Of a stretch of DNA of 64,000 nucleotides, positions 40,540-49,198 are shown piece after piece. Below the pieces are notes generated by a model. It was not told the origin of the DNA. It ran no database searches and saw nothing but the letters and a program-made list of their open reading frames with translations. The position numbers were made by a program, and so were the translations under genes. Position 1 is the stretch's first letter, and each line of letters starts with the position of its first letter. Source of the stretch: Candidatus Obscuribacter phosphatis (lineage in GTDB: Bacteria; Cyanobacteriota; Vampirovibrionia; Obscuribacterales; Obscuribacteraceae); NCBI GenBank assembly GCA_001899315.1, contig MOYA01000002.1, forward strand, positions 289,070 to 353,069, read 5' to 3'.

Positions 40540-41669
40540 AGTTTGTCGATGAGTTCCGCGATCCCGAGTTGATTAAGTCGACGGTCGGTGAAATCGAGTC
40601 TCTTATGCAAGGGCGCAGTTACAGAGTCATGGAGGTCTGCGGCGGGCACACTCATTCGATTTACAGATTCGGCTTGGAGCAGTTGCTGCCCTCTAGTCTG
40701 GAGTTTATTCATGGGCCGGGCTGTCCGGTTTGTATTCTGCCCATGGACCGCGTAGATGAAGGTCTGAAGCTAGCGGCGCAGAAGAATGTGATTTTAGCTG
40801 CCTACGGCGACATGATGAGAGTGCCTGGGCATTCGGGCAGCGCTTTAGAGCTGAAGGCGAGCGGGCTCGATATTCGAATGGTTTATTCGCCGCTTGATGC
40901 CTTAAAGATAGCGGTAGATAATCCCCAAAGTCAGGTGGTTTTCTTTGCTATCGGCTTTGAGACAACGGCACCGGCCACGGCTCTCACCGTGCTCAAAGCC
41001 CAAGAATTAGGGCTCAGTAATTTTACTGTTTTTGTCAATCATGTTACTGTCATTCCGCCCATGCGAGCGGTTCTTGATGATCCCGATCTCAAAATCGACG
41101 GTTTCATTGGTCCTGGTCACGTTGCCACCGTCATTGGTGCTTGTGCTTATGACGAAATAGCTAGAGACTATAAGAAACCGGTTGTGGTCTCTGGCTTTGA
41201 ACCCCTCGACATTTTGCAGTCTCTGGTGTTGCTGCTTAGACAGCTCAATAATGGTGAAGCTCGGGTTGAGAACCAATACGCGCGGGTGGTGCCCTGGGCG
41301 CCCAATGCCACTGCTTCGACTGTGCTTGCCAAAGTCTTTGAATTGCGACCCACTTTCGAATGGCGCGGGCTTGGTGCGATTTTACAGTCGGCTGTCAAAC
41401 TTAGAGCGCAGTTCAGTCAATACGATGCCGAAGTACGGTTCGCCGAAGTTTTGGCAAATCATCGCATCGATCTAGAAAAAGATCGAATCGAGCGAGGTCG
41501 AGGTCCATCGACCCCTTGCGGTGAAGTTCTGAAAGGCTTGATCAAGCCAAATCAATGCGCTCTCTTTGGTAAAGAGTGTCGACCGGAAAAGCCGCTTGGT
41601 GCTTTGATGGTCTCTTCAGAGGGGGCTTGTGCTGCTCATTTTAACTATGCGCACGAGAGAATCGATTGA
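40536..41669 (+). CDS. hypD: Hydrogenase maturation factor HypD
   Basis: A 377-residue protein with the family Cys motifs CGGHTHSIYRFG, GPGCPVCILP and GFIGPGHVATVIGA, and a C-terminal FeS site (TPCGEVLKGLIKPNQCALFGKEC). It carries the Fe(CN)2CO precursor in complex with HypC. It overlaps hypC by four bases. Confidence 0.97.
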   Translation: MKFVDEFRDPELIKSTVGEIESLMQGRSYRVMEVCGGHTHSIYRFGLEQLLPSSLEFIHGPGCPVCILPMDRVDEGLKLAAQKNVILAAYGDMMRVPGHSGSALELKASGLDIRMVYSPLDALKIAVDNPQSQVVFFAIGFETTAPATALTVLKAQELGLSNFTVFVNHVTVIPPMRAVLDDPDLKIDGFIGPGHVATVIGACAYDEIARDYKKPVVVSGFEPLDILQSLVLLLRQLNNGEARVENQYARVVPWAPNATASTVLAKVFELRPTFEWRGLGAILQSAVKLRAQFSQYDAEVRFAEVLANHRIDLEKDRIERGRGPSTPCGEVLKGLIKPNQCALFGKECRPEKPLGALMVSSEGACAAHFNYAHERID

Positions 41670-41773
41670 ATTCGCTGAATTTACTCAAGAGATTGAAATG
41701 ACCGAAGAGAGCGAGTTGATTAGACAAATTGATGAGACTGAAGAATTTTGCTGCTGCTGCTTGGAGGAAAGCC

Positions 41774-42802
41774 GTGCCCATAAGCTTCAAAGATGAACGC
41801 ATCGAATTAGCGCACGGCTCGGGTGGCTTAGCAGGACGTCGTCTGATCGAGGGTTTGATAGCTCCCTATTTCCAAAACGATTTGCTTTCTAAATTGAGCG
41901 ATGCCGCTGTCTTTCCTGTCCAAGCCGGTCGCATGGCTATGACCGCCGATAGCTTTGTGGTGAAACCTCTCAGGTTTCCAGGTGGCAGTATCGGCTCACT
42001 GGCGGTGCACGGTACAGTCAATGATCTCGCCGTCTCGGGTGCTCGCCCTCTTTATATTTTGGCTAACTTAATCATCGAAGCTGGTTTGTCAGTTGCCATA
42101 TTGCAGGAAGAACTTGCCGCCATGGCTCAGGCAGCTTCTGAAAGCGGAGTGCTCATCGTCGGCGGCGATACCAAGGTGGTCGAACATGGCAAAGCCGACG
42201 GGCTTTATATAAGCACTGCCGGAGTCGGCGTTGTCGAAGCACCCCGAGCCCTATCGGCTGAAGCCGTCTCTATTGGCGACAAGGTGATTTTAAGCGGCGC
42301 CATAGGTGATCATGGCATTACCGTGCTTTTGGCCAGAGGCGAGTTAGATCTGTCCGCCGATATCAAATCAGATAGTCGCTCGGTCTGGCCCCTGGTCAAA
42401 GCTTTGCTTGAAGCCTGTCCTCAAGCTCTGCGCTGGATGCGAGATCCTACAAGGGGCGGCGTCTCAGCATCACTGAACGAGCTTGCCGCTGATTGCGGCT
42501 ACAGCATTGTTCTAGAGGAAGAGTCCTTACCGGTCGATAGAGCGGTGCGCGGTGCCTGTGAAGTTTTGGGACTGGATGTACTGCATGTGGCCAATGAAGG
42601 ACAGTTTTTGGCTATTGTTGACGCCGCCTCGGCAGAGATTGCTCTTGCGGCGCTTAAGTCGACCCCTGGGGGTTCTAGGGCTTGCATTGTCGGCGAGGTG
42701 GTTGAGACTAAGAAGTCACCCAGGCTCTTGGTGCGCACCCCTTACGGCGCCAGTCGGGTAGTCGATATGTTGGTCGGCGATCAGTTGCCGCGCATTTGTT
42801 AA
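41774..42802 (+). CDS. hypE: Hydrogenase maturation factor HypE
   Basis: A 342-residue PurM-like enzyme that dehydrates a C-terminal thiocarbamate to cyanide for the active-site iron. The start ELAHGSGG and the end PRIC with the catalytic terminal Cys are diagnostic. I use the GTG at 41774, which has GGAGG six bases upstream; the longer frame to 41729 lacks a good site. Other landmarks: GTVNDLAVSGARP and RDPTRGGVSASLNELA. Confidence 0.97.
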   Translation: MPISFKDERIELAHGSGGLAGRRLIEGLIAPYFQNDLLSKLSDAAVFPVQAGRMAMTADSFVVKPLRFPGGSIGSLAVHGTVNDLAVSGARPLYILANLIIEAGLSVAILQEELAAMAQAASESGVLIVGGDTKVVEHGKADGLYISTAGVGVVEAPRALSAEAVSIGDKVILSGAIGDHGITVLLARGELDLSADIKSDSRSVWPLVKALLEACPQALRWMRDPTRGGVSASLNELAADCGYSIVLEEESLPVDRAVRGACEVLGLDVLHVANEGQFLAIVDAASAEIALAALKSTPGGSRACIVGEVVETKKSPRLLVRTPYGASRVVDMLVGDQLPRIC

Positions 42803-42805
42803 CCA

Positions 42806-45445
42806 ATGGCAAGCCACCGCTGTGTCAATGTGAGGGTGAAAGGTATTGTTCAGGGGGTGGGTTTTCGCCCTTTCGTCTACGTTCTTGCCACAAAGTATAA
42901 GCTGACTGGCTTTGTACTCAATGACACAATGGGCGTCGAAATCGAGCTTTGCGGACCCGCCGACGACATTGATTGCTTTCTTTCCGACCTCAAAGTCAAG
43001 TTGCCAGCGGCTGCCAGAATTGACGAAGTAACATTGCAAGAAATTGATGCGGATTCGACAAGCAGAACCTATACATCTTTTGAGATTGCCGAAAGCCGCC
43101 AGCTTGGCGGAAATATTGCTACCCGCATATCTCCCGATTTGGCAGTTTGTCGAGATTGTCTGAGCGATTTGTTCGAAGGAGACGGGCACGGGGCTTTAGA
43201 AACCTATTTGGAGAATTTTTCAGAGATTTTTGCGGCTGGCTTTATAGAGGTCCGTGCAGACGCAGGTTTTGCAGATAAAAGCTCTGCAAATACAGGCTCT
43301 GCAGATACCGGCTGTGCAGATATTGGCTCTGTAAATCCACACTCTGCAAGTACAGGCTCTGCAGATATAGGCTCTGCAGATATAGGCTCTGCAGATATTG
43401 GCTCTGTAGATATTGGCTCTGTAGATACGGGGCACACCAAAGGGCTCTCGGCTTTAGACGCAAGCTCTTCCGCCCCGGAGAACGCCTATCATCACTATCC
43501 CTATGTCAATTGCACAAACTGTGGACCTCGCTTTTCCATTATCAAAGCTCTTCCTTACGATCGTCCATTTACCACTATGTCAGCGTTTCCCATGTGTGCT
43601 GCTTGTTCTTCCAGCTATCAAAACCCGCTAGATAGAAGATTCCATGCCCAGCCGGTCGCTTGCAATCAGTGCGGACCTAGTTATTTTTTGACTGATCCAA
43701 AGCTCTCCAACGGTTCAACAATCGGTTCAACAATTGCTAGAGGCGATGAAGCCATTAGGCGGGCGGTAGAGGCACTTAACGATGGCTTGATTTTGGCTAT
43801 CAAGGGCATAGGCGGCTATCATCTCGCCCTCGATGCCAGCAATAAGAACGCTCTTATCGCCTTGCGCGAACGTAAGTATCGTCGATCCAAGCCCTTCGCC
43901 ATAATGGTGCCCGATCTTGCTTCAGCTCGCCGACTCGCATGTCTTGACGAAGAGGGGCAAAAATTGCTTGCTGCAGTTGCGCGCCCCATTGTTATCGCAC
44001 CAGCAAAGACCGAGAGCAGTTTAGCGCCATTTCTGCACTTGATCAGCCCAGACAATCTTGATATCGGCTTACTATTGCCGTACACCCCTTTGCACTATTT
44101 GCTGTTTGCTGCTGGTGCACCTGCAGCAATGGTATTCACAAGTGCCAATATTTCGGGCGAACCGATTGCTTATCTTGATGAAGACGCCTATGCCGATTTG
44201 CAGGGTCTAGCCGATCTTTTCTTGATCGGTGAAAGACCAATTCAGAGACGCATCGATGACTCTGTTGTGTCGGTGGTCGGCAAAGAACCTCTCATGGTCC
44301 GCCGCTCTCGAGGCTATGCACCTGATGCTGTTGCCAGATTACCTAGAGAGCAAGACTTCATTTTGGCGCTGGGCGGCGATTTGAAGAACACGGTCTCTTT
44401 GTCTGTCGGCGGGCAAGTCTTCATGAGTCAGTATGTTGGCGACTTGGAGCACTCTTCTTGCTTTGATGCTTTTGAAGAGACGATTGCGGATCTTCTCTCA
44501 ATGTACAAAGTGCCGAGGTCTAACCTGGTGGTGGCATACGATCTTCATCCCAACTACAGATCATCTCGTAACCGAGATAGCATCGAGGCTTCTAGGTTTA
44601 TAGGAGTACAGCATCACCGCGCCCATATTGCTTCTGTTTTGGCTGAGCACAATAAGATGGACGAATTGGTCTTGGGCTTGGCTATGGACGGAACCGGCTA
44701 TGGTGATGATCAGGCAATTTGGGGCGGAGAAGTTTTTCTAGGGTCGGTGCGCTCGGGTTTTGAGCGGATTTGCCATCTTGATTATGCTCTATTGCCGGGT
44801 GGTGATGCCGCCGCTCGCTTCCCGCAGCAAGCTCTGGCTGGTTATCTAGATGAAAAGACCAGAAATGCCCTAATGAGCGAATCCTTTTTTCAATTTGATG
44901 AACACTATTCAAATGCAGTGAAAATGATCGAAAAGAATTTGAGGGTATTCAAGAGTTCTTCGATGGGTCGTCTCTTTGACGCCGTTGCCGCCCTTTGTGG
45001 CTTTGTTGGCGAGGTGCAATTTGAGGCGCAAGCTGCCATCTGGCTTGAACATCAGGCTCGTGGGCAGTTGAAAAAAATTGGCGAAATTGACAGGTCAAAA
45101 TTGGACCGATATCGGTTCAATTTTGAGGGTGAAACGCTTGACTTCAAATTTGCCCTCTCGGCTGTGGTCGAAGATCGCCTGAACGGCGTCAAGCCCGGCG
45201 CTGTGGCGCTTTCCTTCCATTTGGCATTGGCCGTGTCCTTGGCTGACGCCCTAGAAGCATTGTCTTTTGCTCATCAAGTCAGGATAGTTGCCGCCTCAGG
45301 CGGCGTGATGCAGAACAGTCTTTTGTCCGACTTTCTACGAGATGAATTGTCAAGGCGAGGGCTGGCTTTGTTGCTCAATAGAGCGGTCCCGCCAAACGAT
45401 GGTGGTTTATCTCTTGGCCAGGTTGCCTTGGCAAGTTTCAGCTAA
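42806..45445 (+). CDS. hypF: Carbamoyltransferase HypF with repeat insertion
   Basis: An 879-residue protein, longer than the usual 750 or so. Order: acylphosphatase domain (1-90, GIVQGVGFRPFV), first zinc pair CRDC near residue 115, an insertion of about 100 residues containing twelve five-residue repeats, then CTNCGPRFSI (near 236), CAAC and CNQC, a YrdC-like domain (about 310-480) and a Kae1/carbamoyltransferase domain with HHRAHIASVLAEH and GGVMQNSLL. It makes thiocarbamate on HypE from carbamoyl phosphate and ATP. The insert splits the zinc-finger module but leaves all cysteines. A near-perfect 32-bp palindrome lies within its coding sequence at 45095. Confidence 0.95.
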   Translation: MASHRCVNVRVKGIVQGVGFRPFVYVLATKYKLTGFVLNDTMGVEIELCGPADDIDCFLSDLKVKLPAAARIDEVTLQEIDADSTSRTYTSFEIAESRQLGGNIATRISPDLAVCRDCLSDLFEGDGHGALETYLENFSEIFAAGFIEVRADAGFADKSSANTGSADTGCADIGSVNPHSASTGSADIGSADIGSADIGSVDIGSVDTGHTKGLSALDASSSAPENAYHHYPYVNCTNCGPRFSIIKALPYDRPFTTMSAFPMCAACSSSYQNPLDRRFHAQPVACNQCGPSYFLTDPKLSNGSTIGSTIARGDEAIRRAVEALNDGLILAIKGIGGYHLALDASNKNALIALRERKYRRSKPFAIMVPDLASARRLACLDEEGQKLLAAVARPIVIAPAKTESSLAPFLHLISPDNLDIGLLLPYTPLHYLLFAAGAPAAMVFTSANISGEPIAYLDEDAYADLQGLADLFLIGERPIQRRIDDSVVSVVGKEPLMVRRSRGYAPDAVARLPREQDFILALGGDLKNTVSLSVGGQVFMSQYVGDLEHSSCFDAFEETIADLLSMYKVPRSNLVVAYDLHPNYRSSRNRDSIEASRFIGVQHHRAHIASVLAEHNKMDELVLGLAMDGTGYGDDQAIWGGEVFLGSVRSGFERICHLDYALLPGGDAAARFPQQALAGYLDEKTRNALMSESFFQFDEHYSNAVKMIEKNLRVFKSSSMGRLFDAVAALCGFVGEVQFEAQAAIWLEHQARGQLKKIGEIDRSKLDRYRFNFEGETLDFKFALSAVVEDRLNGVKPGAVALSFHLALAVSLADALEALSFAHQVRIVAASGGVMQNSLLSDFLRDELSRRGLALLLNRAVPPNDGGLSLGQVALASFS
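43256..43435 (+). repeat. 15-bp coding tandem repeat inside hypF (ADIGS)
   Basis: Twelve 15-bp units close to gcagatataggctct encode ADAGF, ADKSS, ANTGS, ADTGC, ADIGS, VNPHS, ASTGS, then ADIGS three times, VDIGS and VDTGH. The middle copies are nearly identical, the edge copies diverged, as in an array growing from its centre. The units partly fit the pentapeptide-repeat pattern A(D/N)(L/I)xx. Confidence 0.92.
45095..45126. repeat. 32-bp palindrome, copy 3 (core ACCGATATCGGT)
   Basis: A 32-bp palindrome with one mismatched pair (G at 45104 opposite T at 45117), starting TCAAAATTGGACCGAT, centred between 45110 and 45111 inside hypF. Its left half matches copy 2 at AAATTGGACCGAT. The reading frame passes through it as KLDRYRFNF. 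Confidence 0.9.
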
Positions 45446-45470
45446 TTCCGTCTGGCTTATTTGCCTATTT

Positions 45471-45542
45471 GGTTAATTGCTTTGAGTTGGTTAATTGCTT
45501 TCAGTTGGTTATTTGCTTTCAGTTGGTTATTTGCTATGAGTT
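45471..45542. repeat. 18-bp tandem repeat between hypF and the DUF1641 gene
   Basis: Four copies of an 18-bp unit close to ggttaattgctttgagtt follow the hypF stop. They fill most of the 112-base gap between two convergent genes, where a terminator would be expected; no clear terminator hairpin is seen. Confidence 0.9.
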
Positions 45543-45557
45543 CTTCATTTGCTCTTC

Positions 45558-46364
45558 TTACTTGCTTTGCTTGCTCGCTTCAATACTTATTCTTTCTTGT
45601 TCAGATAGCTCGCGACCAAGCTTCTTTGCAAATCCCAGGGCAAAGCGCAAAGTTGTTTGAATGTCGGGATCATTTAGGGCTCTAAACAGATCAAAAATCC
45701 CAATGCGTTTACCTGGTTGCTTGGCCTCAATCGAAGATTGCACTGCGATTTTCGCTACCCTGTCTACGAGTTCGACACTTTCCTTGCCAAAAATTTCTGA
45801 TGCCAGCAAGTTTTGCATCTGCGGTGACTGAATAATCTGAGTCAGTTGAAAGGCGGTGTTGCGAAGAGTGGGAAGGTCGATAGCCTTGATTTGTGCTTCA
45901 AGGCTGTCGCCGGATGAGGCCGCTGCCGCGCGCAGCTTTTGCAAGAGACCGTTCAAATTGTCTGCGTATTCTGGTCCGCGTCTTAGTGCTTGCAGAACCA
46001 TGGTCACTAAATCTGACACTTCATCTAAATGATTGAGTAGTTCCAAAATAGAATCGGCTGTATTTTCATCTAAGATTTTTTCTTCCAGCATTAACAGACT
46101 TTTTGATCTAGAAATTCGCTCTAGTCTGCGAACCGTTTGAGCTAGTTCTTCCAGTCCGCCTTGGTGGCTAAGATCTCTTACCTTACTCACTAAACCATTT
46201 ATGTTGTCTGCGTATTCCGGTCCGCGTTTCAGACCTTCACCAACTAGATCCAACAGAGCTAATACTTCATCAAGTCGATCTAGTAAGCGACTGAGATTCT
46301 GCGATGTCGCTGCATCTTGCAGCTTTTCTTTCACACAGACGAGTGTTGAATCGGACCTCGACAT
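45558..46364 (-). CDS. DUF1641-like protein with duplicated helical units
   Basis: A 268-residue helical protein. It contains a repeated unit, GLKRGPEYADNINGLVSKVRDL near residue 35 and ALRRGPEYADNLNGLLQKLRAA near residue 125, and a C-terminal segment (GIFDLFRALNDPDIQTTLRFALGFAKKLG) typical of DUF1641. DUF1641 proteins have no settled function and are often encoded near redox enzymes. It is divergent from the hydrogenase structural genes, with 190 bases between, so shared control is likely. Confidence 0.75.
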   Translation of the reverse strand: MSRSDSTLVCVKEKLQDAATSQNLSRLLDRLDEVLALLDLVGEGLKRGPEYADNINGLVSKVRDLSHQGGLEELAQTVRRLERISRSKSLLMLEEKILDENTADSILELLNHLDEVSDLVTMVLQALRRGPEYADNLNGLLQKLRAAAASSGDSLEAQIKAIDLPTLRNTAFQLTQIIQSPQMQNLLASEIFGKESVELVDRVAKIAVQSSIEAKQPGKRIGIFDLFRALNDPDIQTTLRFALGFAKKLGRELSEQERISIEASKQSK

Positions 46365-46520
46365 CTTTTATTTCCTTCAAAATTTCATGTGGCGATTTCT
46401 CTACTATAGCCAAATTTCGCTGCAAAAAGATCTTCTCGCCGAGCGCAAAGAGAGTAAGCTGGTAGTATGTTTTTTTTCTGAAAAAAGGGCATTCAAAAAG
46501 GGGTTTCCTCAAATTTAATA

Positions 46521-46536
46521 CTTACCCAAAGGTAAG
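46521..46536 (+). promoter_or_regulatory. Small hairpin just before the hydrogenase ribosome site
   Basis: CTTACC and GGTAAG pair around CAAA, four bases before the GGGAGG site of the small-subunit gene. It could affect translation or mRNA stability. The upstream 150 bases are A/T-rich with long A and T runs; no clear promoter boxes. Confidence 0.35.
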
Positions 46537-46554
46537 AAAAGCGGGAGGTTTGGA

Positions 46555-47523
46555 ATGGCGACTCTGGTTTGGCTTCACGGTGGAGCCTGCAACGGCAATA
46601 CGCAGTCGTTCTTGAATGCTGAAGAACCGACCATTGTCGATCTTGTCACTGACTTTGGTATCGAGATTCTATATCACCACTCTTGCATTCCACTTATGGG
46701 TGAGCAAGCTAAGGAAACTTTGCAGAAAATTCTTGCCGCTGGTGGACCAGATATTTTTGTCTTTGAAGGCAGCGTTATTCAAGGACCGAAAGGTACCGGG
46801 CGCTATGATATTTTTCTTGATCGACCGATGAAAGATTGGGTGGCTGATTTTGCCGCCTCGGCCACATTCACAGTGGCTATAGGCGATTGTGCCTGCTGGG
46901 GTGGCATTCCAGCTACCAAGCCAAATCCCACTGATTCTATTGGTTTGCAGTATCTCAAGGGTGCCAAGGGTGGCTTCCTCGGTTCTGAATATAGATCAAA
47001 AGCTGGTCTGCCTGTGATTAATATTCCCGGCTGTCCGGCTCACCCTGATTGGGTGACGCAGATTTTGGTGGCGGTTGCCACCGGCCGTGGTGCCGATGTG
47101 GCGCTTGATGATCTGCAAAGACCTCAGACTTTCTTCAAGACCTTTACCCAGACCGGCTGCACTCGCGTTCAATATTTCGAATGGAAAGAACCGGTGGAAG
47201 AATTTGGTCAAGGTACTAGAAAGGGCTGTTTGTTTTATGAGCAGGGTTGTCGCGGTCCGCTCACTCATTCACCCTGCAATCGTATTTTGTGGAACCGCCA
47301 GTCTTCAAAAACAAGAGCCGGCATGCCCTGCATTGGCTGTACCGAACCGCAGTTCCCTCATAACGATCTAGAGGTCGGAACTGTTTTCAAAACGCAAAAA
47401 GTTTTTGGTGTCATACCTAAGGAAGTGCCGGAAGGAACCGATGCTCTCAGCTATTCGGTGCATGCGGCTGTGGCTCGTGCCGCCAGCCCAAAATGGGCTA
47501 AAGAAGACATGTTTGTAATCTAA
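46555..47523 (+). CDS. hhyS: [NiFe] hydrogenase small subunit, group 1h type
   Basis: A 322-residue FeS electron-transfer subunit. The start LVWLHGGACNGNTQSFLNAEEP is the group 1h form, in which the usual CxxC of the proximal cluster is reduced to one Cys and an Asp (in VTDFGIEIL) is the known replacement ligand. Other cluster motifs: IGDCACWGGIPA, PGCPAHPDW, YEQGCRGPLTHSPCNRILWNRQ and GMPCIGCTEPQFP. There is no Tat signal, so the enzyme is cytosolic or membrane-associated on the inside. Group 1h enzymes oxidise hydrogen at very low, even atmospheric, levels and tolerate oxygen. The segment YHHSCIPLMGEQ differs from the WHPSLG form I expect. Confidence 0.92.
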   Translation: MATLVWLHGGACNGNTQSFLNAEEPTIVDLVTDFGIEILYHHSCIPLMGEQAKETLQKILAAGGPDIFVFEGSVIQGPKGTGRYDIFLDRPMKDWVADFAASATFTVAIGDCACWGGIPATKPNPTDSIGLQYLKGAKGGFLGSEYRSKAGLPVINIPGCPAHPDWVTQILVAVATGRGADVALDDLQRPQTFFKTFTQTGCTRVQYFEWKEPVEEFGQGTRKGCLFYEQGCRGPLTHSPCNRILWNRQSSKTRAGMPCIGCTEPQFPHNDLEVGTVFKTQKVFGVIPKEVPEGTDALSYSVHAAVARAASPKWAKEDMFVI

Positions 47524-47577
47524 CCTAAACGGCAAAAGTTTAAGAACAAATTGTTCGCAGTCTAAATTGGAGGACTC

Positions 47578-49194
47578 ATGGGACAGCAAGTAACTCTCGA
47601 TGTCGGCGCCGTCGGCCGCATAGAAGGAGACCTTGATGTGAAGGTCATGCTCGAAGACGGCGTGGTTGTCGATGCCTGGACCGAAGCAGCAATGTTTAGG
47701 GGTTTCGAGCTGATATTGAAAGGCAAAGATCCGCAAGCCGGCTTGATTGTTACTCCGCGTATTTGTGGTATCTGCGGCGGCAGCCATCTTTATAAATCAG
47801 TTTATGCTTTAGATACTGCCTGGAAAACCCATGTTCCGCCTAATGCCACTTTGATTCGCAATATCGCTCAGGCATCCGAGACATTGCAGAGTATTCCGCG
47901 CTGGTTTTATGCACTTTTTGCCATCGACTTTGTGCATCAGCCTTTTTCTAAAAGCAAATATTTTGACGAAGTGGTGAAGCGTTTCTCGCCCTTTGTCGGC
48001 ACCAGTTATGAGCCGGCTGTGCAGACTTCTGCCAAGCCTGTAGAAATTTATGCACTCTTTGGCGGGCAGTGGCCCCATTCCAGCTTTATGATTCCGGGCG
48101 GTGTCATGTGCGCCCCTGGTCTTTCGGAAGTGACCCGCGCCCATTCTTTGCTTGAATATTGGCGCACCAATTGGTTGGAGCCCATTTGGCTTGGCTGTTC
48201 AGTGGAGCGCTGGCTAGAGAACAAGAGCTTTGAAGATGTCTTAGCCTGGATTGATGAGTCCGAAAGTCATGCTAATTCTGATTGCGCTCTCTTTATCAAG
48301 TTTTGCATTGATAACGGCCTCGATAAAATTGGTGCCTGGGATGCCAATTATCTTTCTACAGGAACTTATTTCAACGAGCATCTCTATCAAAGACCGACAA
48401 TCGATAGCCGCAATAGTGCCTTGATTGCCAGGTCGGGTGTTTTTGACGGTAAAGAGTTTCATGACTTTGACCAAGCCCGAGTGAAAGAAGACCATACCCA
48501 TTCCTTCTACAAGGGCTCGGCTATGTTGCATCCTTTTGACGGTGTCACCGAGCCGCTCGACCCGCTTGATGGTCGCAAGCAAGATAAGTACTCTTGGGCC
48601 AAGTCGCCGCGTTACGATATACCGGGCAAGGGCTTTTCACCAATGGAAGTAGGTCCACTCTCTCGCCAGGTTATGGCGGGGCGTCCGGATGCTGCCCCCT
48701 GGCAAGACTATGATCCGCTCTTTCTTGATTGCGTCAAAAAGAAAGGCAATAGCGTCATGGTGCGTGTGCTTGCACGCATGCACGAGGCGCCTAAGCTCTA
48801 TCTTAGAGTTAAAGACTGGCTCTCTAAGGTCGATCTGCACGACAAGTTTTATATCAAGCCGGAAGAACTTCCCGAAGGCAAGGGCTTTGGCTCTACCGAA
48901 GCGGCTCGCGGTGCCCTCAGTGATTGGATATCTATCAAGGACGGCAAGATTGATAATTATCAGGTCGTCACCCCGACTGCCTGGAATATTGGTCCGCGTG
49001 ATTCGAAGGGGCAGAACGGTCCTATTGAAAATAGCTTGATTGGTACAGAAATCAAGAATCAACATGATCCGCTTGAGATTGGTGTAATTGCCAGGAGCTA
49101 TGATTCTTGCCTCGTTTGTACCGTACACTGCTACGATAAGAAGACCAACAAAGAACTGGCTAGTTATAAGGTTGGTCCACAGATGGGTCGCTAA
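47578..49194 (+). CDS. hhyL: [NiFe] hydrogenase large subunit, group 1h type
   Basis: A 538-residue catalytic subunit. The four Cys ligands of the NiFe site are in RICGICGGSH (Cys 63 and 66) and DSCLVCTVH (Cys 511 and 514). The C-terminal tail of 21 residues after His 517 is the extension that the maturation protease removes once nickel is in. The second motif has Ser instead of the common Pro (DPCxxC), which I believe is usual in group 1h. A GGAGG site precedes the ATG, 54 bases after the small subunit. Confidence 0.95.
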   Translation: MGQQVTLDVGAVGRIEGDLDVKVMLEDGVVVDAWTEAAMFRGFELILKGKDPQAGLIVTPRICGICGGSHLYKSVYALDTAWKTHVPPNATLIRNIAQASETLQSIPRWFYALFAIDFVHQPFSKSKYFDEVVKRFSPFVGTSYEPAVQTSAKPVEIYALFGGQWPHSSFMIPGGVMCAPGLSEVTRAHSLLEYWRTNWLEPIWLGCSVERWLENKSFEDVLAWIDESESHANSDCALFIKFCIDNGLDKIGAWDANYLSTGTYFNEHLYQRPTIDSRNSALIARSGVFDGKEFHDFDQARVKEDHTHSFYKGSAMLHPFDGVTEPLDPLDGRKQDKYSWAKSPRYDIPGKGFSPMEVGPLSRQVMAGRPDAAPWQDYDPLFLDCVKKKGNSVMVRVLARMHEAPKLYLRVKDWLSKVDLHDKFYIKPEELPEGKGFGSTEAARGALSDWISIKDGKIDNYQVVTPTAWNIGPRDSKGQNGPIENSLIGTEIKNQHDPLEIGVIARSYDSCLVCTVHCYDKKTNKELASYKVGPQMGR

Positions 49195-49198
49195 TTAG

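Noticed and set aside
43204-43463. Minus-strand frames opposite hypF coding regular five-residue repeats (YLQSL type) that look like a pentapeptide-repeat protein
   Set aside because: They are the antisense of the 15-bp array. A 15-bp repeat without stops is open in every frame, and the conserved HypF frame runs through on the plus strand.
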